Assembly: GCA_910584915.1 (NCBI GenBank)
Contig: CAJUDM010000029.1
Location: 1 to 48,054 of the forward strand
Direction: 5' to 3'
DNA length: 48,054 nt
Source: an uncultured Lachnospiraceae bacterium
Lineage (GTDB): Bacteria; Bacillota; Clostridia; Lachnospirales; Lachnospiraceae
Shown: positions 33,060 to 41,660 of the stretch, piece by piece
Layout: each line of letters starts with the position of its first letter
Numbering within the stretch: position 1 is the stretch's first letter
The notes under the pieces: model-generated
Told to the model about the DNA's origin: nothing
The model's database searches: none
The model's input: only the letters and a program-made list of their open reading frames with translations
Program-made: the position numbers and the translations under genes

Positions 33060-33677
33060 ATGTGGAGTTATGAAAAACGACTGCAATATCCGGTAAACAT
33101 TACCACACCAAACGCGAAACTGGCGGAGGTCATCATCTCCCAGTACGGCGGTCCCGACGGAGAGATGGGCGCATCCATGCGCTACCTGTCCCAGCGCTAC
33201 GGCGTTCCCTACCCTGAAATTGCCGCGGTATTGACCGACATCGGTACAGAAGAACTGGCTCATCTGGAAATGGTAGCCGCCATCGTACATCAGCTCACCA
33301 AGAATCTCTCCATGGAGGAGATCGAAAACAGCGGCTTTAAGGCCTACTATGTGGATCACACGATCGGCATCTGGCCCCAGGCGGCTGGCGGCATCCCATT
33401 CAATGCCTGCGAATTCCAGAGCAAGGGCGATCTGATCACCGATCTCTTCGAGGATATGGCAGCAGAACAGAAAGCCCGCACCACCTACGATAATATTCTC
33501 CGTATGATCAAAGATCCCGAAGTCTGTGACCCGATCCGCTTCTTACGGCAGCGCGAGATAGTACACTTCCAGAGATTCGGTGAAGCGTTAAGGCTCCTGC
33601 AGGAAAAACTCGATTCGAAGAACTTCTATATCTGCAATCCGGAATTTGACTCAAACTGCGGATGTAACTGTAAATAG
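33060..33677 (+). CDS. cotJC: Spore coat protein CotJC, manganese-catalase-like
   Basis: 205 residues. It opens MWSYEKRLQYPVNITTPNAK. Di-metal ligands of the ferritin-like fold are visible in GEMGASMRYLSQRY, the block GTEELAHLEMVAAIVHQL and MAAEQKARTTYDNIL with REIVHFQRFGEAL. AAGGAGGT lies nine bases upstream. It is homologous to Mn-catalases and may remove peroxide at the spore surface. The Cys-rich tail (SNCGCNCK) may allow cross-linking. Last gene of the operon, with a terminator 31 bases after the stop. Confidence 0.97.
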   Translation: MWSYEKRLQYPVNITTPNAKLAEVIISQYGGPDGEMGASMRYLSQRYGVPYPEIAAVLTDIGTEELAHLEMVAAIVHQLTKNLSMEEIENSGFKAYYVDHTIGIWPQAAGGIPFNACEFQSKGDLITDLFEDMAAEQKARTTYDNILRMIKDPEVCDPIRFLRQREIVHFQRFGEALRLLQEKLDSKNFYICNPEFDSNCGCNCK

Positions 33678-33707
33678 GGAACAGAAAAATCCATAAATTG
33701 GACAAAA

Positions 33708-33750
33708 CGGCGGTTTCCCGTCTCAGGGTAACCGCCGCCTGTTTCTTATT
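33708..33750 (+). terminator. Terminator of the cotJ operon
   Basis: Stem CGGCGGTT (33708-33715) and AACCGCCG (33730-33737) with a 14-base loop, followed by a T-rich run (GTTTCTTATTATT). The position 31 bases after the cotJC stop fits. The 150 bp beyond it, up to the regulator gene, shows no gene I can support. Confidence 0.75.
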
Positions 33751-33906
33751 ATTCTCAGGATATCCGCTGACAGGTTTTCCACAAAAGTCCATGCAGTAAT
33801 AGAGCCAGGTATCCACGATCCCATACAGCCAGAGAGGAGCTACGCGACTTTTTTCATCCATGTACTGCATCCATTGTTAACCTCTTTCTCGTTGCCAGCA
33901 GTGAAC

Positions 33907-35046
33907 TCAGAGAATGCCGTTCCCTCCGATCCGATAGTTTTTTGCCCTCCAGCCGCTCTCTCTCGTATTCTGGCACTTCAGGCATGTAAAAATCTGATCC
34001 GCCATCGCCTGAAAATCCTGTTCCACCACGCAGATGCCAAGTTCTCTGGCGCCGGGCATCATGCCGATCATACCGGCGGGTTTACTGATCCCTTTCTCCC
34101 GCCTGATTCCCTCACAGGCAATCCCCAGTTCTCCCACCGCGTAGATCACACCGTCACACTCCCCGACCTCCTCCACGGCATCCTCGAGCAGCTTTTTGGG
34201 GATCCCATCCACTCTGCTGTGATACCGATAAGGGATATGGATCAATTTCCCCTCGGGAATCAGTTTCCTGAATGTATCTTCACGCACTTTCAGGCTTCCA
34301 ATCTGCAGATTGTCCCACCCGACATAGGCAGGGTTTTCACAGCCTTTCTCCTTTATACAGGATAGCAGCGCTTCCACTGCCCCCGCATTGTCCAGACATA
34401 CCGCATCCACACAGCCCCCTCCGTCCACCGCGTCAAACAGAACGATATTCATCCCGAGCCCCTTCAGCTTTCGGAGCGCTCCCTCAGAGATCTCCATATC
34501 CTCCTTCCAGAGGACCAGATTTTTCAATCCCTTTCTGTAAAGCCTGTAAAGACAGTCCTCCAGAGAGACAAAAGACGGTTTCTGCTGATACAGTACCAGG
34601 GAATCCTGTAAATCCGCCCTCGTCTGTACCGCATCGATCATTCTGGCAAAAAACTCATTCTGCGCGGGTGCCGTCACTGTAATGATATCCATACTGCCGT
34701 CCCTCGGTCCGTAATACAGGGAAACCCTTGTTCCGCTTCCCTGTGTTCTCGCAATGATGCGCTCCCTCTCCAACATATCAAGCGCTTTCCTGACCGTCAC
34801 CCTGCTGACATCCAGTTCCTCTGCCAGCTTCCGCTCCGGCGGGATCAGATCGCCCTCACCGTATTCCCCGATAAAGATCGATCTGCAGATCCGCTCCCTG
34901 ACATCTCGATAAAGATTCGCTGTCTCCTGACGTATCTCTGCCATATTCTCCCTCAAATCCATTTGCTTTTTGACAATTCCGCCGCCAATGAACAGCCCTT
35001 GCCTGACATAGGACTGCCCGCAGAGCGGGCAGCAACCGCCTTCCAT
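33907..35046 (-). CDS. GntR-family regulator with LacI-type sensor domain
   Basis: 379 residues as read. The GntR winged helix spans about 44-112 (LIPPERKLAEELDVSRVTVR, then RIIARTQGSGTRV). The effector domain (about 118-365) is of the periplasmic-binding/LacI type, as in AraR (ENPAYVGWDNLQIGS...). The start is uncertain. The ATG at 35046 is four bases after the upstream stop but lacks a ribosome site; ATGs at 34962 and 34941 are alternatives, the last with GAGGGAG close by. The extra N-terminus carries CCPLCGQ, which may not be translated. It is last in the operon with a glycyl radical enzyme and its activase and probably represses the promoter at 38558 through the 38529 palindrome. The ligand is unknown. 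Confidence 0.85.
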   Translation of the reverse strand: MEGGCCPLCGQSYVRQGLFIGGGIVKKQMDLRENMAEIRQETANLYRDVRERICRSIFIGEYGEGDLIPPERKLAEELDVSRVTVRKALDMLERERIIARTQGSGTRVSLYYGPRDGSMDIITVTAPAQNEFFARMIDAVQTRADLQDSLVLYQQKPSFVSLEDCLYRLYRKGLKNLVLWKEDMEISEGALRKLKGLGMNIVLFDAVDGGGCVDAVCLDNAGAVEALLSCIKEKGCENPAYVGWDNLQIGSLKVREDTFRKLIPEGKLIHIPYRYHSRVDGIPKKLLEDAVEEVGECDGVIYAVGELGIACEGIRREKGISKPAGMIGMMPGARELGICVVEQDFQAMADQIFTCLKCQNTRESGWRAKNYRIGGNGIL

Positions 35047-35050
35047 AAAT

Positions 35051-37441
35051 TTACGCGCTCATCGCTGTGGACGCCGGGTCTAACCTCTTGATGATATCCT
35101 CCTGAATTTCCGGGGAAAGATCCAGGAAATTTACGAATGTGCCGTGGATGCGGACGATATACACACCGCTGGGCGCATATTTTTTCGGATCTTTCAACAC
35201 TTTCCTGAGCATTTCCGGCGTCGTCACATTGACATAGAGATAGAACGGCGATACCATCTCCCTGTCGTAACTATTAAAGAACAATGGTTCAAAAATTTTA
35301 GTTTTAAACTCCAGTCCCTTCTCCTCCATGGTCTCGCCCCTAAAGTAGGCGGGATTGATGCCGAAATGGGAGGCGCATCCGCCGTTCATCAGCTCAAACG
35401 GCAGATTCCTGTTGGAGAGCATGCGCATACCGAGGCCGCCGGAGGCGTCTCCGAACAGCGGATCCACGCCGTAATTTAACATCTCTCTCGCCTTTCTGCC
35501 GTCCGGCGTTGCCCCCACCCAATAACCGTACATCAGATGGGTGGAAGGTGTGGCAAAATCCGCCCGGAAGGGATTGCCCAGATAATTTTTTCTGGATGTC
35601 ACAATGTCCGCCGCTTTTCTCACCACATCGGCTGCCTCCGCATCTACTTTCGCTATATTATTGCCGAATTTGTCACATCCAAGCAGATACTGGCGCATCT
35701 CCTCATCCTGCTCAAAATTTGTGCGGAGCGCGAGGAGCATCCGGTCCGCATCCCCGGGCCTCTCCTCGAGCAATGTATCGATTGCGATAAAGGAATCCGC
35801 TAAAACGGCAGCCCCATGGATCAGACAGCCGCTCCCGTTGTACTTTGTTCCCTGACGATTCACATCCCGCATGTCAATACCGGATTCAATGCCGCCCATC
35901 ATGGAAGATAAAAACGGTACCTGATACAGGCTGAGCGCACAGGATGCCGCGTTCGCCGCCTTAGCCATCTCATCCACATAGCGGTTTAATTCCTTATAAT
36001 AAATCTCACGGATATTTTTCAGGACGTCCAGACTGTTCTCATATCCCAGCTCTTTCCAGGTTTTTCCCAGCTGTTTCCCGGATATCTCCGATTTTCCATC
36101 CTGTAAAACCAGTTCCAGAACTTTGGGGAGATTCAGCCAGGAATTCGTGGTATTTCCGTTGTCCTTCCCCATGATCAGAGGCTCCTGACAGCCCGCCACC
36201 GAATAGTTCTCCAGATCTTCCTCGTCGATACCATGCTGTCTCAATATCTCAAACAGTGCATCATCATTGAACAGAGAGGGCGTCAGCACGCCGGGCGTAA
36301 AGAAAAATCTCCCCATCTCTCTGTACAACTCATCCGGCGTATTCTGATGAAGCTTCACCGAGAGGATGGGCTGCGGCAGGTTCATATCATAATAGGCGTC
36401 AAACAGAGCGTAAGATGTCGCATTGGTCAGATCGTTTCCCGCGAGATCCTTCCCGCCGATAATCAGATTCTGGGAGATTGCCCAGCTTCTGTCCGCCACA
36501 TTGAAGAACACCAGCAGATGTTTTAACAATGCCGCCGCCATATCCCGGTCTGTCTCCTCCATAGCCCGGTAAGGCTCAAAGATACGGTCGGCATTTCCCA
36601 CAGACATGGCAAAGGGATTCGGTGTCTGCTCCACTGTCATGGTCTGCCAGATCAGAATAAACGCCTGAATTGCCTCATAGAGATTTTCCGCTCCATGGGC
36701 TGGCACTTTTTCTAATGTCTCCGCCATCAGCTCATAGCGTTCTTTCGCCTTTCCACTGCCCGCAGCCGCCTTATCGCGTGCCATCCCCGCATATCTGCCC
36801 GCCAGGACAAGCATCGCGTCCACAGCATACTTCATCGCCTCATAGTATTCCTTCTTTGCAGCATCATCCGTCTCTCTTTGCCTTTCTTCGATCTCTGCAC
36901 GAATCCCGAGCGCACCCTTTTTCAGGTATCCCTTCACATCCGGGATCACATGTCCTGTCACCTGCTCCATAAAGAAAATAACTTCTTCCGTAAAAGGTTC
37001 CGCCGGCGTGTAAGCGCCCATCAGCTTCTCTGCAAAATCATTTTTGGAATAATACTCTTTCACACGGTCGATCCGTTCCGCCGTAATATCGCCGATGGGA
37101 TCGATATCCCCGAATACCGCCACCGGATCACAGTACCCCTCAAAAGATTTCACCTCAAAGGAAGGGTTGATCAAAGCGTAGGAACGGGCAAACGCATCAT
37201 CCTGGGTTCCCGCAAACAGATGATACTCCCCCAGCGTCAGCGGAATCCGCTTCATCACCTCCACCAGTGTTTTCCCGATGCGGATACAGTCAGGATCCTC
37301 CTTAAATTTCTCATCGCACTCCATGGCGATCTCCCTGGCGAGAAACCATCCTGTCAAATGATCGAGGGACCGCTCCTCTCTGAACCGTTCCTTCGCCAGT
37401 CCGGTGATCTCCTCCGCCGAATAAATTGTCTCGATTTTCAT
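35051..37441 (-). CDS. Glycyl radical enzyme (PFL/glycerol-dehydratase superfamily), substrate unknown
   Basis: 796 residues from the ATG at 37441, six bases after AAAGGAG; a TTG at 37459 is excluded. Ten-stranded barrel family. The Cys loop is SVAGCQEP, with Cys418 and Glu420 in the C-x-E arrangement used by dehydratases and lyases such as glycerol dehydratase, CutC and HypD. Pyruvate formate-lyase instead has two adjacent Cys, so this is not PFL. The glycyl loop near the C-terminus reads VRIHGTFVNFLDL, with Gly767 as probable radical site; the usual form is RVxGY. The Tyr after Gly is replaced by Thr. The activase precedes it by 101 bp and a sugar-type regulator follows. An anaerobic C-O, C-N or C-C bond-breaking enzyme is likely; no substrate can be named. 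Confidence 0.88.
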   Translation of the reverse strand: MKIETIYSAEEITGLAKERFREERSLDHLTGWFLAREIAMECDEKFKEDPDCIRIGKTLVEVMKRIPLTLGEYHLFAGTQDDAFARSYALINPSFEVKSFEGYCDPVAVFGDIDPIGDITAERIDRVKEYYSKNDFAEKLMGAYTPAEPFTEEVIFFMEQVTGHVIPDVKGYLKKGALGIRAEIEERQRETDDAAKKEYYEAMKYAVDAMLVLAGRYAGMARDKAAAGSGKAKERYELMAETLEKVPAHGAENLYEAIQAFILIWQTMTVEQTPNPFAMSVGNADRIFEPYRAMEETDRDMAAALLKHLLVFFNVADRSWAISQNLIIGGKDLAGNDLTNATSYALFDAYYDMNLPQPILSVKLHQNTPDELYREMGRFFFTPGVLTPSLFNDDALFEILRQHGIDEEDLENYSVAGCQEPLIMGKDNGNTTNSWLNLPKVLELVLQDGKSEISGKQLGKTWKELGYENSLDVLKNIREIYYKELNRYVDEMAKAANAASCALSLYQVPFLSSMMGGIESGIDMRDVNRQGTKYNGSGCLIHGAAVLADSFIAIDTLLEERPGDADRMLLALRTNFEQDEEMRQYLLGCDKFGNNIAKVDAEAADVVRKAADIVTSRKNYLGNPFRADFATPSTHLMYGYWVGATPDGRKAREMLNYGVDPLFGDASGGLGMRMLSNRNLPFELMNGGCASHFGINPAYFRGETMEEKGLEFKTKIFEPLFFNSYDREMVSPFYLYVNVTTPEMLRKVLKDPKKYAPSGVYIVRIHGTFVNFLDLSPEIQEDIIKRLDPASTAMSA

Positions 37442-37542
37442 GCTGCTCTCCTTTCGCAATATGCCTGCCGTGTACGTTTACAGTTACAGTATCATTTGAT
37501 ATGACGGATACTCCTGCCGTCCGCCATAGGAATATTCAAGTT

Positions 37543-38454
37543 CTATGTCCTGACACAGGTAATTCCCCTACTGGTCAGAATCTTTTCAAAATACTCTGCG
37601 CGCCCCGGCGCAATGCGCCCGGCCGGCATCAGATAACTCTTTCCGCACTGTTCCCATTTTCCTCTGCCGAACTCGTGATAAATAAGAAACTCTACCTTCG
37701 TATGTGTTCCCTTTATCTTTTCCTCGAACAGCCCTGCGAAGCCCTCCGCATCTTCCAGCGCATCATTAAATCCCGGGATCAACGGCACTCTGATCAGTAC
37801 GTCCTGATGCGCAGCGGAAACCTTTTCCAGATTTTCTATCGTATGCCGGTTGGAAATGCCGGTCCATTTTTTATGTACCTCATCATCATAATGCTTTACA
37901 TCCATGATCCACTGGTCCACAAGCGGCACCAGTTCTTCCATCTGCGGATGGCTTCCATTGCTCTCTATCGCCCGGTGTATACTAACCTCGCCAAGCCTTC
38001 GCAAAAGTTCCTTCGCCGCCTCAAACTGCATTCCGATCTCACCGCCTGTGAGCGTCACCCCGCCGCCGCCGAAAAACATCGGTTTGGAACGGATGCACTC
38101 TTCTGCCAGTTCCTCCACAGAACAGACCTGACAGGAAAGCCTGATCCCCTTCTGTCTGCGCTCTCGGACACACTCTCTGCCCTCGCACGTCCCGCACACA
38201 CTTCTGTCAAGTTTTCCATCCCGCACGGCGCCCTTCGGACAGCAGCTCTCATCAAGCCACTCTTTTTCTGTCATCAGCACCCCGTCGGGCGGCATCCCTT
38301 CCGGGTTGGAGCACCACGGACATCTCATATTGCATCCCTGAAGGTGCAGGATCAGACGATTTCCCATCCCGTCCTGAGAATAATTAAAACCTTTCTGGAA
38401 GATCTTCAGATACTTTTCCTCCCCTGTTACCCTGCCGCCTGTTTCCGCCACCAA
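37543..38454 (-). CDS. Glycyl-radical enzyme activating protein (radical SAM)
   Basis: 303 residues from a TTG at 38454 with GGAGG six bases upstream. The radical SAM motif GCNMRCPWCSNPEG (Cys41, 45, 48) has the CxxxCxxC spacing. SAM-binding GGGVTLTGGE lies near 135-144. Between them an insert of about 60 residues carries seven Cys (71, 72, 87, 90, 95, 108, 111), fewer and spaced differently from the usual pair of 4Fe-4S ferredoxin sites. It abstracts hydrogen from the glycine of the partner enzyme downstream, using SAM. First gene of a three-gene operon with a strong promoter 100 bp upstream. Confidence 0.92.
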   Translation of the reverse strand: MVAETGGRVTGEEKYLKIFQKGFNYSQDGMGNRLILHLQGCNMRCPWCSNPEGMPPDGVLMTEKEWLDESCCPKGAVRDGKLDRSVCGTCEGRECVRERRQKGIRLSCQVCSVEELAEECIRSKPMFFGGGGVTLTGGEIGMQFEAAKELLRRLGEVSIHRAIESNGSHPQMEELVPLVDQWIMDVKHYDDEVHKKWTGISNRHTIENLEKVSAAHQDVLIRVPLIPGFNDALEDAEGFAGLFEEKIKGTHTKVEFLIYHEFGRGKWEQCGKSYLMPAGRIAPGRAEYFEKILTSRGITCVRT

Positions 38455-38528
38455 ACCGTACCTCCGCCTTTTTCATCCTGTTCTATATGCCACAGGATTT
38501 TCTGTCCAACCTGCCATTCCTTCTATAT

Positions 38529-38549
38529 TGGTATTATATATTAATACCA
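38529..38549 (-). promoter_or_regulatory. Operator palindrome at the GRE promoter
   Basis: Perfect 8-base arms TGGTATTA (38529-38536) and TAATACCA (38542-38549) around five bases. It covers about +1 to +22 relative to the predicted start, the classical place for a repressor. The GntR-type regulator of the same operon is the likely binder. Confidence 0.75.
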
Positions 38550-38557
38550 TTCAATTT

Positions 38558-38586
38558 ATATTAACATTGCCAATGTCCTGTGTCAA
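38558..38586 (-). promoter_or_regulatory. Strong promoter of the glycyl radical enzyme operon
   Basis: Minus strand TTGACA (38586-38581), a 17-base spacer, TAATAT (38563-38558). The -35 is a perfect consensus and the spacing optimal. A small palindrome, CATTG-C-CAATG, lies within the spacer. Confidence 0.88.
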
Positions 38587-38759
38587 GTGAAATCCTGCAT
38601 TATTCTTATAACACTCCAGCGAAATCCTGTATTATCCTGCCAACGAAATATTGCACCCTTCTCGTAAGGCCACAGTTCCACCTTCCGGCTTCACTGTTGC
38701 AATAAAGCATCCGTTTTTCTGAGCAAACGTTTCATACTGTCTATTCCCATCCTTTCAGC
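38587..38759. other. Non-coding stretch with short direct repeats
   Basis: GAAATCCTG occurs at 38589 and 38621 within an 18-base unit that differs at two positions (GAAATCCTGYATTATYCT). A weaker third version starts at 38645. Nothing else is recognisable up to the end of the ABC permease gene at 38760. It may hold the 3' end of that transcript or activator sites for the strong promoter at 38558. Confidence 0.5.
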
Positions 38760-40820
38760 CTACATCCGGATCGTTTCGATCAGGCTCTGGTTTTTCAGGG
38801 TATGCAGCGATACCCGCATCGTTCCCCACATCAGCGCAAGAGACACAAAAATCACCCCCGCTATCGTTCCCCAGGGCATCTGAAAAGGAACCGGCAATAT
38901 CTTCTGTGTGCAATATTTCATCAGCAATGTCAGGGCTGTGCCCGCCGGCACTCCCGCCACAAGCGCCTTTCCCGCGCAGAGGACACTTTCCAGATTTAAC
39001 ATCCTCTGTAAATCGTCCTGGGTCATGCCAATGCTTTTAAGCACGGCAAATTCTCTCGCCCGCATCTTCACCTGGAACATTTCTGTGCTCATCACATTTA
39101 TCATACCGATCATCCCCAACAGAAGGACAAAGGCATACAGAAAAAAGAAAGCGAGGATGACCGCAATATTCATGATCTTTGCAAAATCCTGTGATCCGAA
39201 TACACGGCTTACAAAGCCGGCCTCACCGTACTCTCTGCCGTTCTGCGGAAAATACTTTTCCAGTACCTCCTTCGCATACGCCATGTAACCTTCCTCATCT
39301 TCCGGCGAAGCCATCCAGGTATAGCCTCTCACTTCCGCATCCGGCACGATCAGACGGACCGGCTTTACATTCGGATAATTCAATTCCTCCGGTGCGTCTT
39401 CCTCTGTCAGAACAGCATCTATCCGGACACTTTTCACTGTCCCGTCCGCCTTTTCCAGCTGCAGGGAAGTGGTTGATGCAGGCAATGCGGCTATATGCCT
39501 TTCTGTTCCATGGTCATTGTATTTGTAATCGTTGAGCAGTATCGTACTGCCGTACTCCACCTCTGCCTGCCTGCATATCTCTCCATAGTGCTTCTCGTCG
39601 ATCAAAATAATTTCCACAGGCAGTTCATACTCCGGTTCTTCCTGTCCGAAAGATTCCAGGGAAGATGCTCCGGTTCCGGATCGTCCTGTTTCCTCCCCGT
39701 TTTCCGGCTTTTCCCCGGCAGACTGATAATCCCACGCCTCTCTCATCTCCTCCGTTATCCCGTCTCTCTCCAAAAAGACATCATAGGTAAAATAGTCCTG
39801 GCCCATACCGTAAACCTCCGTATCGCCATATGCCGTCAGTTCTTCTGTGATCTTCCCTGCCAGTTCCCTGTCGATCGTCTGCACATAACCATATTCTGCC
39901 CGTCCTGTCACAGGATTTATCCTGCGGTCATAATTTGACGTATAATCTGCCATGACACTGTATCCATAATCTATGGAAATATACTCCATCACACCATCTG
40001 CGATCTCTTTCAGTCCGCTCATCGTGACAAACAGGACAATGCTGAGTGAAAATGCCGTTACCGCAGACTTCATTTTCTTATCGCCGGAAGCTGTATTTTT
40101 GCGGGCGAGCTGGTATGCTGCCCCTCTCCTCCCGTCGATCCTGTATTTTGTCCGCCTGCATCCTGCCGTCCGGTTACCGTCCGTATTGTCTTTCAGACAC
40201 TGAAGAGCAGACATTTTCATTGCTTTTTTTGCCGGGAACATAACAGAAAAGAACACCGTCCCCACAGAAATTACGACTGACACCAATAACGCCGCCGGAG
40301 AAAAGACAAAGGAAAGATCAAATCTGACTGACATCATCATGGCGCGTGTCAGCACATTCAATTCATCCATATAGCTGTTCGCCACCCCGATTCCTGAAAA
40401 ACTCAGTAAATACCCGAGTATAATCCCTGCCGGAACTGCCGCGGCACACAAAAAGGCGCCTTCATACATAATCGTCTTATAAATCTGTTTTCCCGTCGCC
40501 CCGACACATTTTAATGTGCCGAACTCTGAGATCCGTTCATTTGCGCTCATCCGAAAAACATTGGAGATAACGATCACCGACATGGCAACGATCAGCATTC
40601 CCAAGATCAGAGCGGGAATAAAAAGCAATAATGTATAGGCTCCCCCATACATCCCGTAATCTTTCCCCAGAAAATCCACCAGCATTCTGTTGCCGCTTGC
40701 CGCAAAATTAACAACTCCTGTCAACAACGAGGAAGATAACACGATTGCCAGAACCGCCATCACCGTCCGCATTCTCTTCCGTTTGATCTGGCTGAGCGCC
40801 AGTCTGCCCAGAACATTCAT
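38760..40820 (-). CDS. ABC transporter permease, FtsX/MacB type
   Basis: 686 residues with two FtsX-like membrane blocks. The first has a TM near 20-45 and TMs at about 62-205 (NVFRMSANERISEFGTLKCVGATG); a further TM near 255-275 leads into an extracytoplasmic domain of about 270 residues. The last three TMs lie at about 560-680 (MFQVKMRAREFAVLKSIGMT). The repeated E/AFAxLKsIGxT motif is the MacB/BceB coupling signature. The ATG shares ATGA with the ATPase stop. Such transporters export or remove antimicrobial peptides, or sense them for a two-component system. The nearby regulator and kinase fit that picture. Confidence 0.88.
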   Translation of the reverse strand: MNVLGRLALSQIKRKRMRTVMAVLAIVLSSSLLTGVVNFAASGNRMLVDFLGKDYGMYGGAYTLLLFIPALILGMLIVAMSVIVISNVFRMSANERISEFGTLKCVGATGKQIYKTIMYEGAFLCAAAVPAGIILGYLLSFSGIGVANSYMDELNVLTRAMMMSVRFDLSFVFSPAALLVSVVISVGTVFFSVMFPAKKAMKMSALQCLKDNTDGNRTAGCRRTKYRIDGRRGAAYQLARKNTASGDKKMKSAVTAFSLSIVLFVTMSGLKEIADGVMEYISIDYGYSVMADYTSNYDRRINPVTGRAEYGYVQTIDRELAGKITEELTAYGDTEVYGMGQDYFTYDVFLERDGITEEMREAWDYQSAGEKPENGEETGRSGTGASSLESFGQEEPEYELPVEIILIDEKHYGEICRQAEVEYGSTILLNDYKYNDHGTERHIAALPASTTSLQLEKADGTVKSVRIDAVLTEEDAPEELNYPNVKPVRLIVPDAEVRGYTWMASPEDEEGYMAYAKEVLEKYFPQNGREYGEAGFVSRVFGSQDFAKIMNIAVILAFFFLYAFVLLLGMIGMINVMSTEMFQVKMRAREFAVLKSIGMTQDDLQRMLNLESVLCAGKALVAGVPAGTALTLLMKYCTQKILPVPFQMPWGTIAGVIFVSLALMWGTMRVSLHTLKNQSLIETIRM

Positions 40821-41500
40821 GCCCGCATCACCTCATCTCTCAAAATTCTGCCATCACTTATTGTGATGATCCGATCAGCCAACAGCGCAATATTTTCGTC
40901 ATGAGTGATCAGGATCAATGTCTGTTTCGATTTTCGGTTCGCCGCCATGAGCAGATTGATAATTTCCTTTCCCGACTTGCTGTCCAGATTTCCGGTGGGT
41001 TCATCCGCTAAAACAAATGCCGGATCATTGATCAGTGCCCTGCCCACAGACACTCTCTGCTGCTGTCCCCCTGATAATTCGCCGGGAAGATGCTTCCTTC
41101 GGTTGGACAATCCTGTCATTTCCACGATTCTCTCCAGGCTCTCGATATTCGGCTTCCGATTATCCAGCAGACAGGGAAGCATAATATTCTCATCCACTGT
41201 CAGATTGGGGATCAGGTTATAGAATTGATAAACGATGCCAATGTTTCTTCGCCTGAAAATAGCCAGTTCACTTTCGCTCATATCAAAAATTTCTTTTTCA
41301 TCAATGACAACACTGCCGGATGTGGGGCGGTCTATGCCGCCGATCAGATTCATAAGCGTAGATTTTCCGGAACCTGATGCGCCTACAATGGCGACAAATT
41401 CACCCTTTTTCACCTGAAAACTGACACGGTCAAGGGCTGTCACCCGATTATCGCCGCTCCCGTAAATCTTTGTCAGTTCCTTTACTTCCAAAATTGCCAT
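40817..41500 (-). CDS. ABC transporter ATP-binding protein, MacB/BceA type
   Basis: 227 residues, typical of the LolD/BceA/MacB clade. Walker A is GASGSGKST, the Q-loop VYQFYNLIPNLTV, the signature LSGGQQQRVSVGRAL, Walker B AFVLADEPTGNLD and the switch LITHDENIA. The typical opening is EVKELTKIYGSGDNRVTAL. It energises the overlapping permease gene. A 158-bp gap upstream contains a weak promoter (CTGACA, 16 bases, CATAAC) and repeats that could bind the response regulator. Confidence 0.94.
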   Translation of the reverse strand: MAILEVKELTKIYGSGDNRVTALDRVSFQVKKGEFVAIVGASGSGKSTLMNLIGGIDRPTSGSVVIDEKEIFDMSESELAIFRRRNIGIVYQFYNLIPNLTVDENIMLPCLLDNRKPNIESLERIVEMTGLSNRRKHLPGELSGGQQQRVSVGRALINDPAFVLADEPTGNLDSKSGKEIINLLMAANRKSKQTLILITHDENIALLADRIITISDGRILRDEVMRA

Positions 41501-41643
41501 ACCAACCCTCTTTTCTCATCGTTTCATTTTCATCTTGTACTGACGAGCGATAAAATTTTCCATATCGCCTGAAGTGACAATACCTGCAAGTCGGCGTTAT
41601 GGAGAAATCTCATTGCCTGTCAGTATAAATATAAATGAGAAAA

Positions 41644-41660
41644 GTGACTGTCCGGTGACT
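41644..41660 (-). promoter_or_regulatory. Phased GTGACT direct repeats upstream of the ABC genes
   Basis: GTGACT occurs at 41644-41649 and 41655-41660, start to start 11 bases, one helical turn. GTGACA stands at 41574-41579. OmpR-type regulators often bind such phased direct repeats, and the neighbouring regulator is of that type. Sequence only. Confidence 0.35.

Noticed and set aside
33508..33870. 120-codon minus-strand ORF after cotJC
   Set aside because: Overlaps the cotJC end and the terminator; no recognisable domain or ribosome site.
38589..38662. Iteron-like repeats or an origin
   Set aside because: Only two good copies and one poor copy of a short unit; no replication gene nearby.
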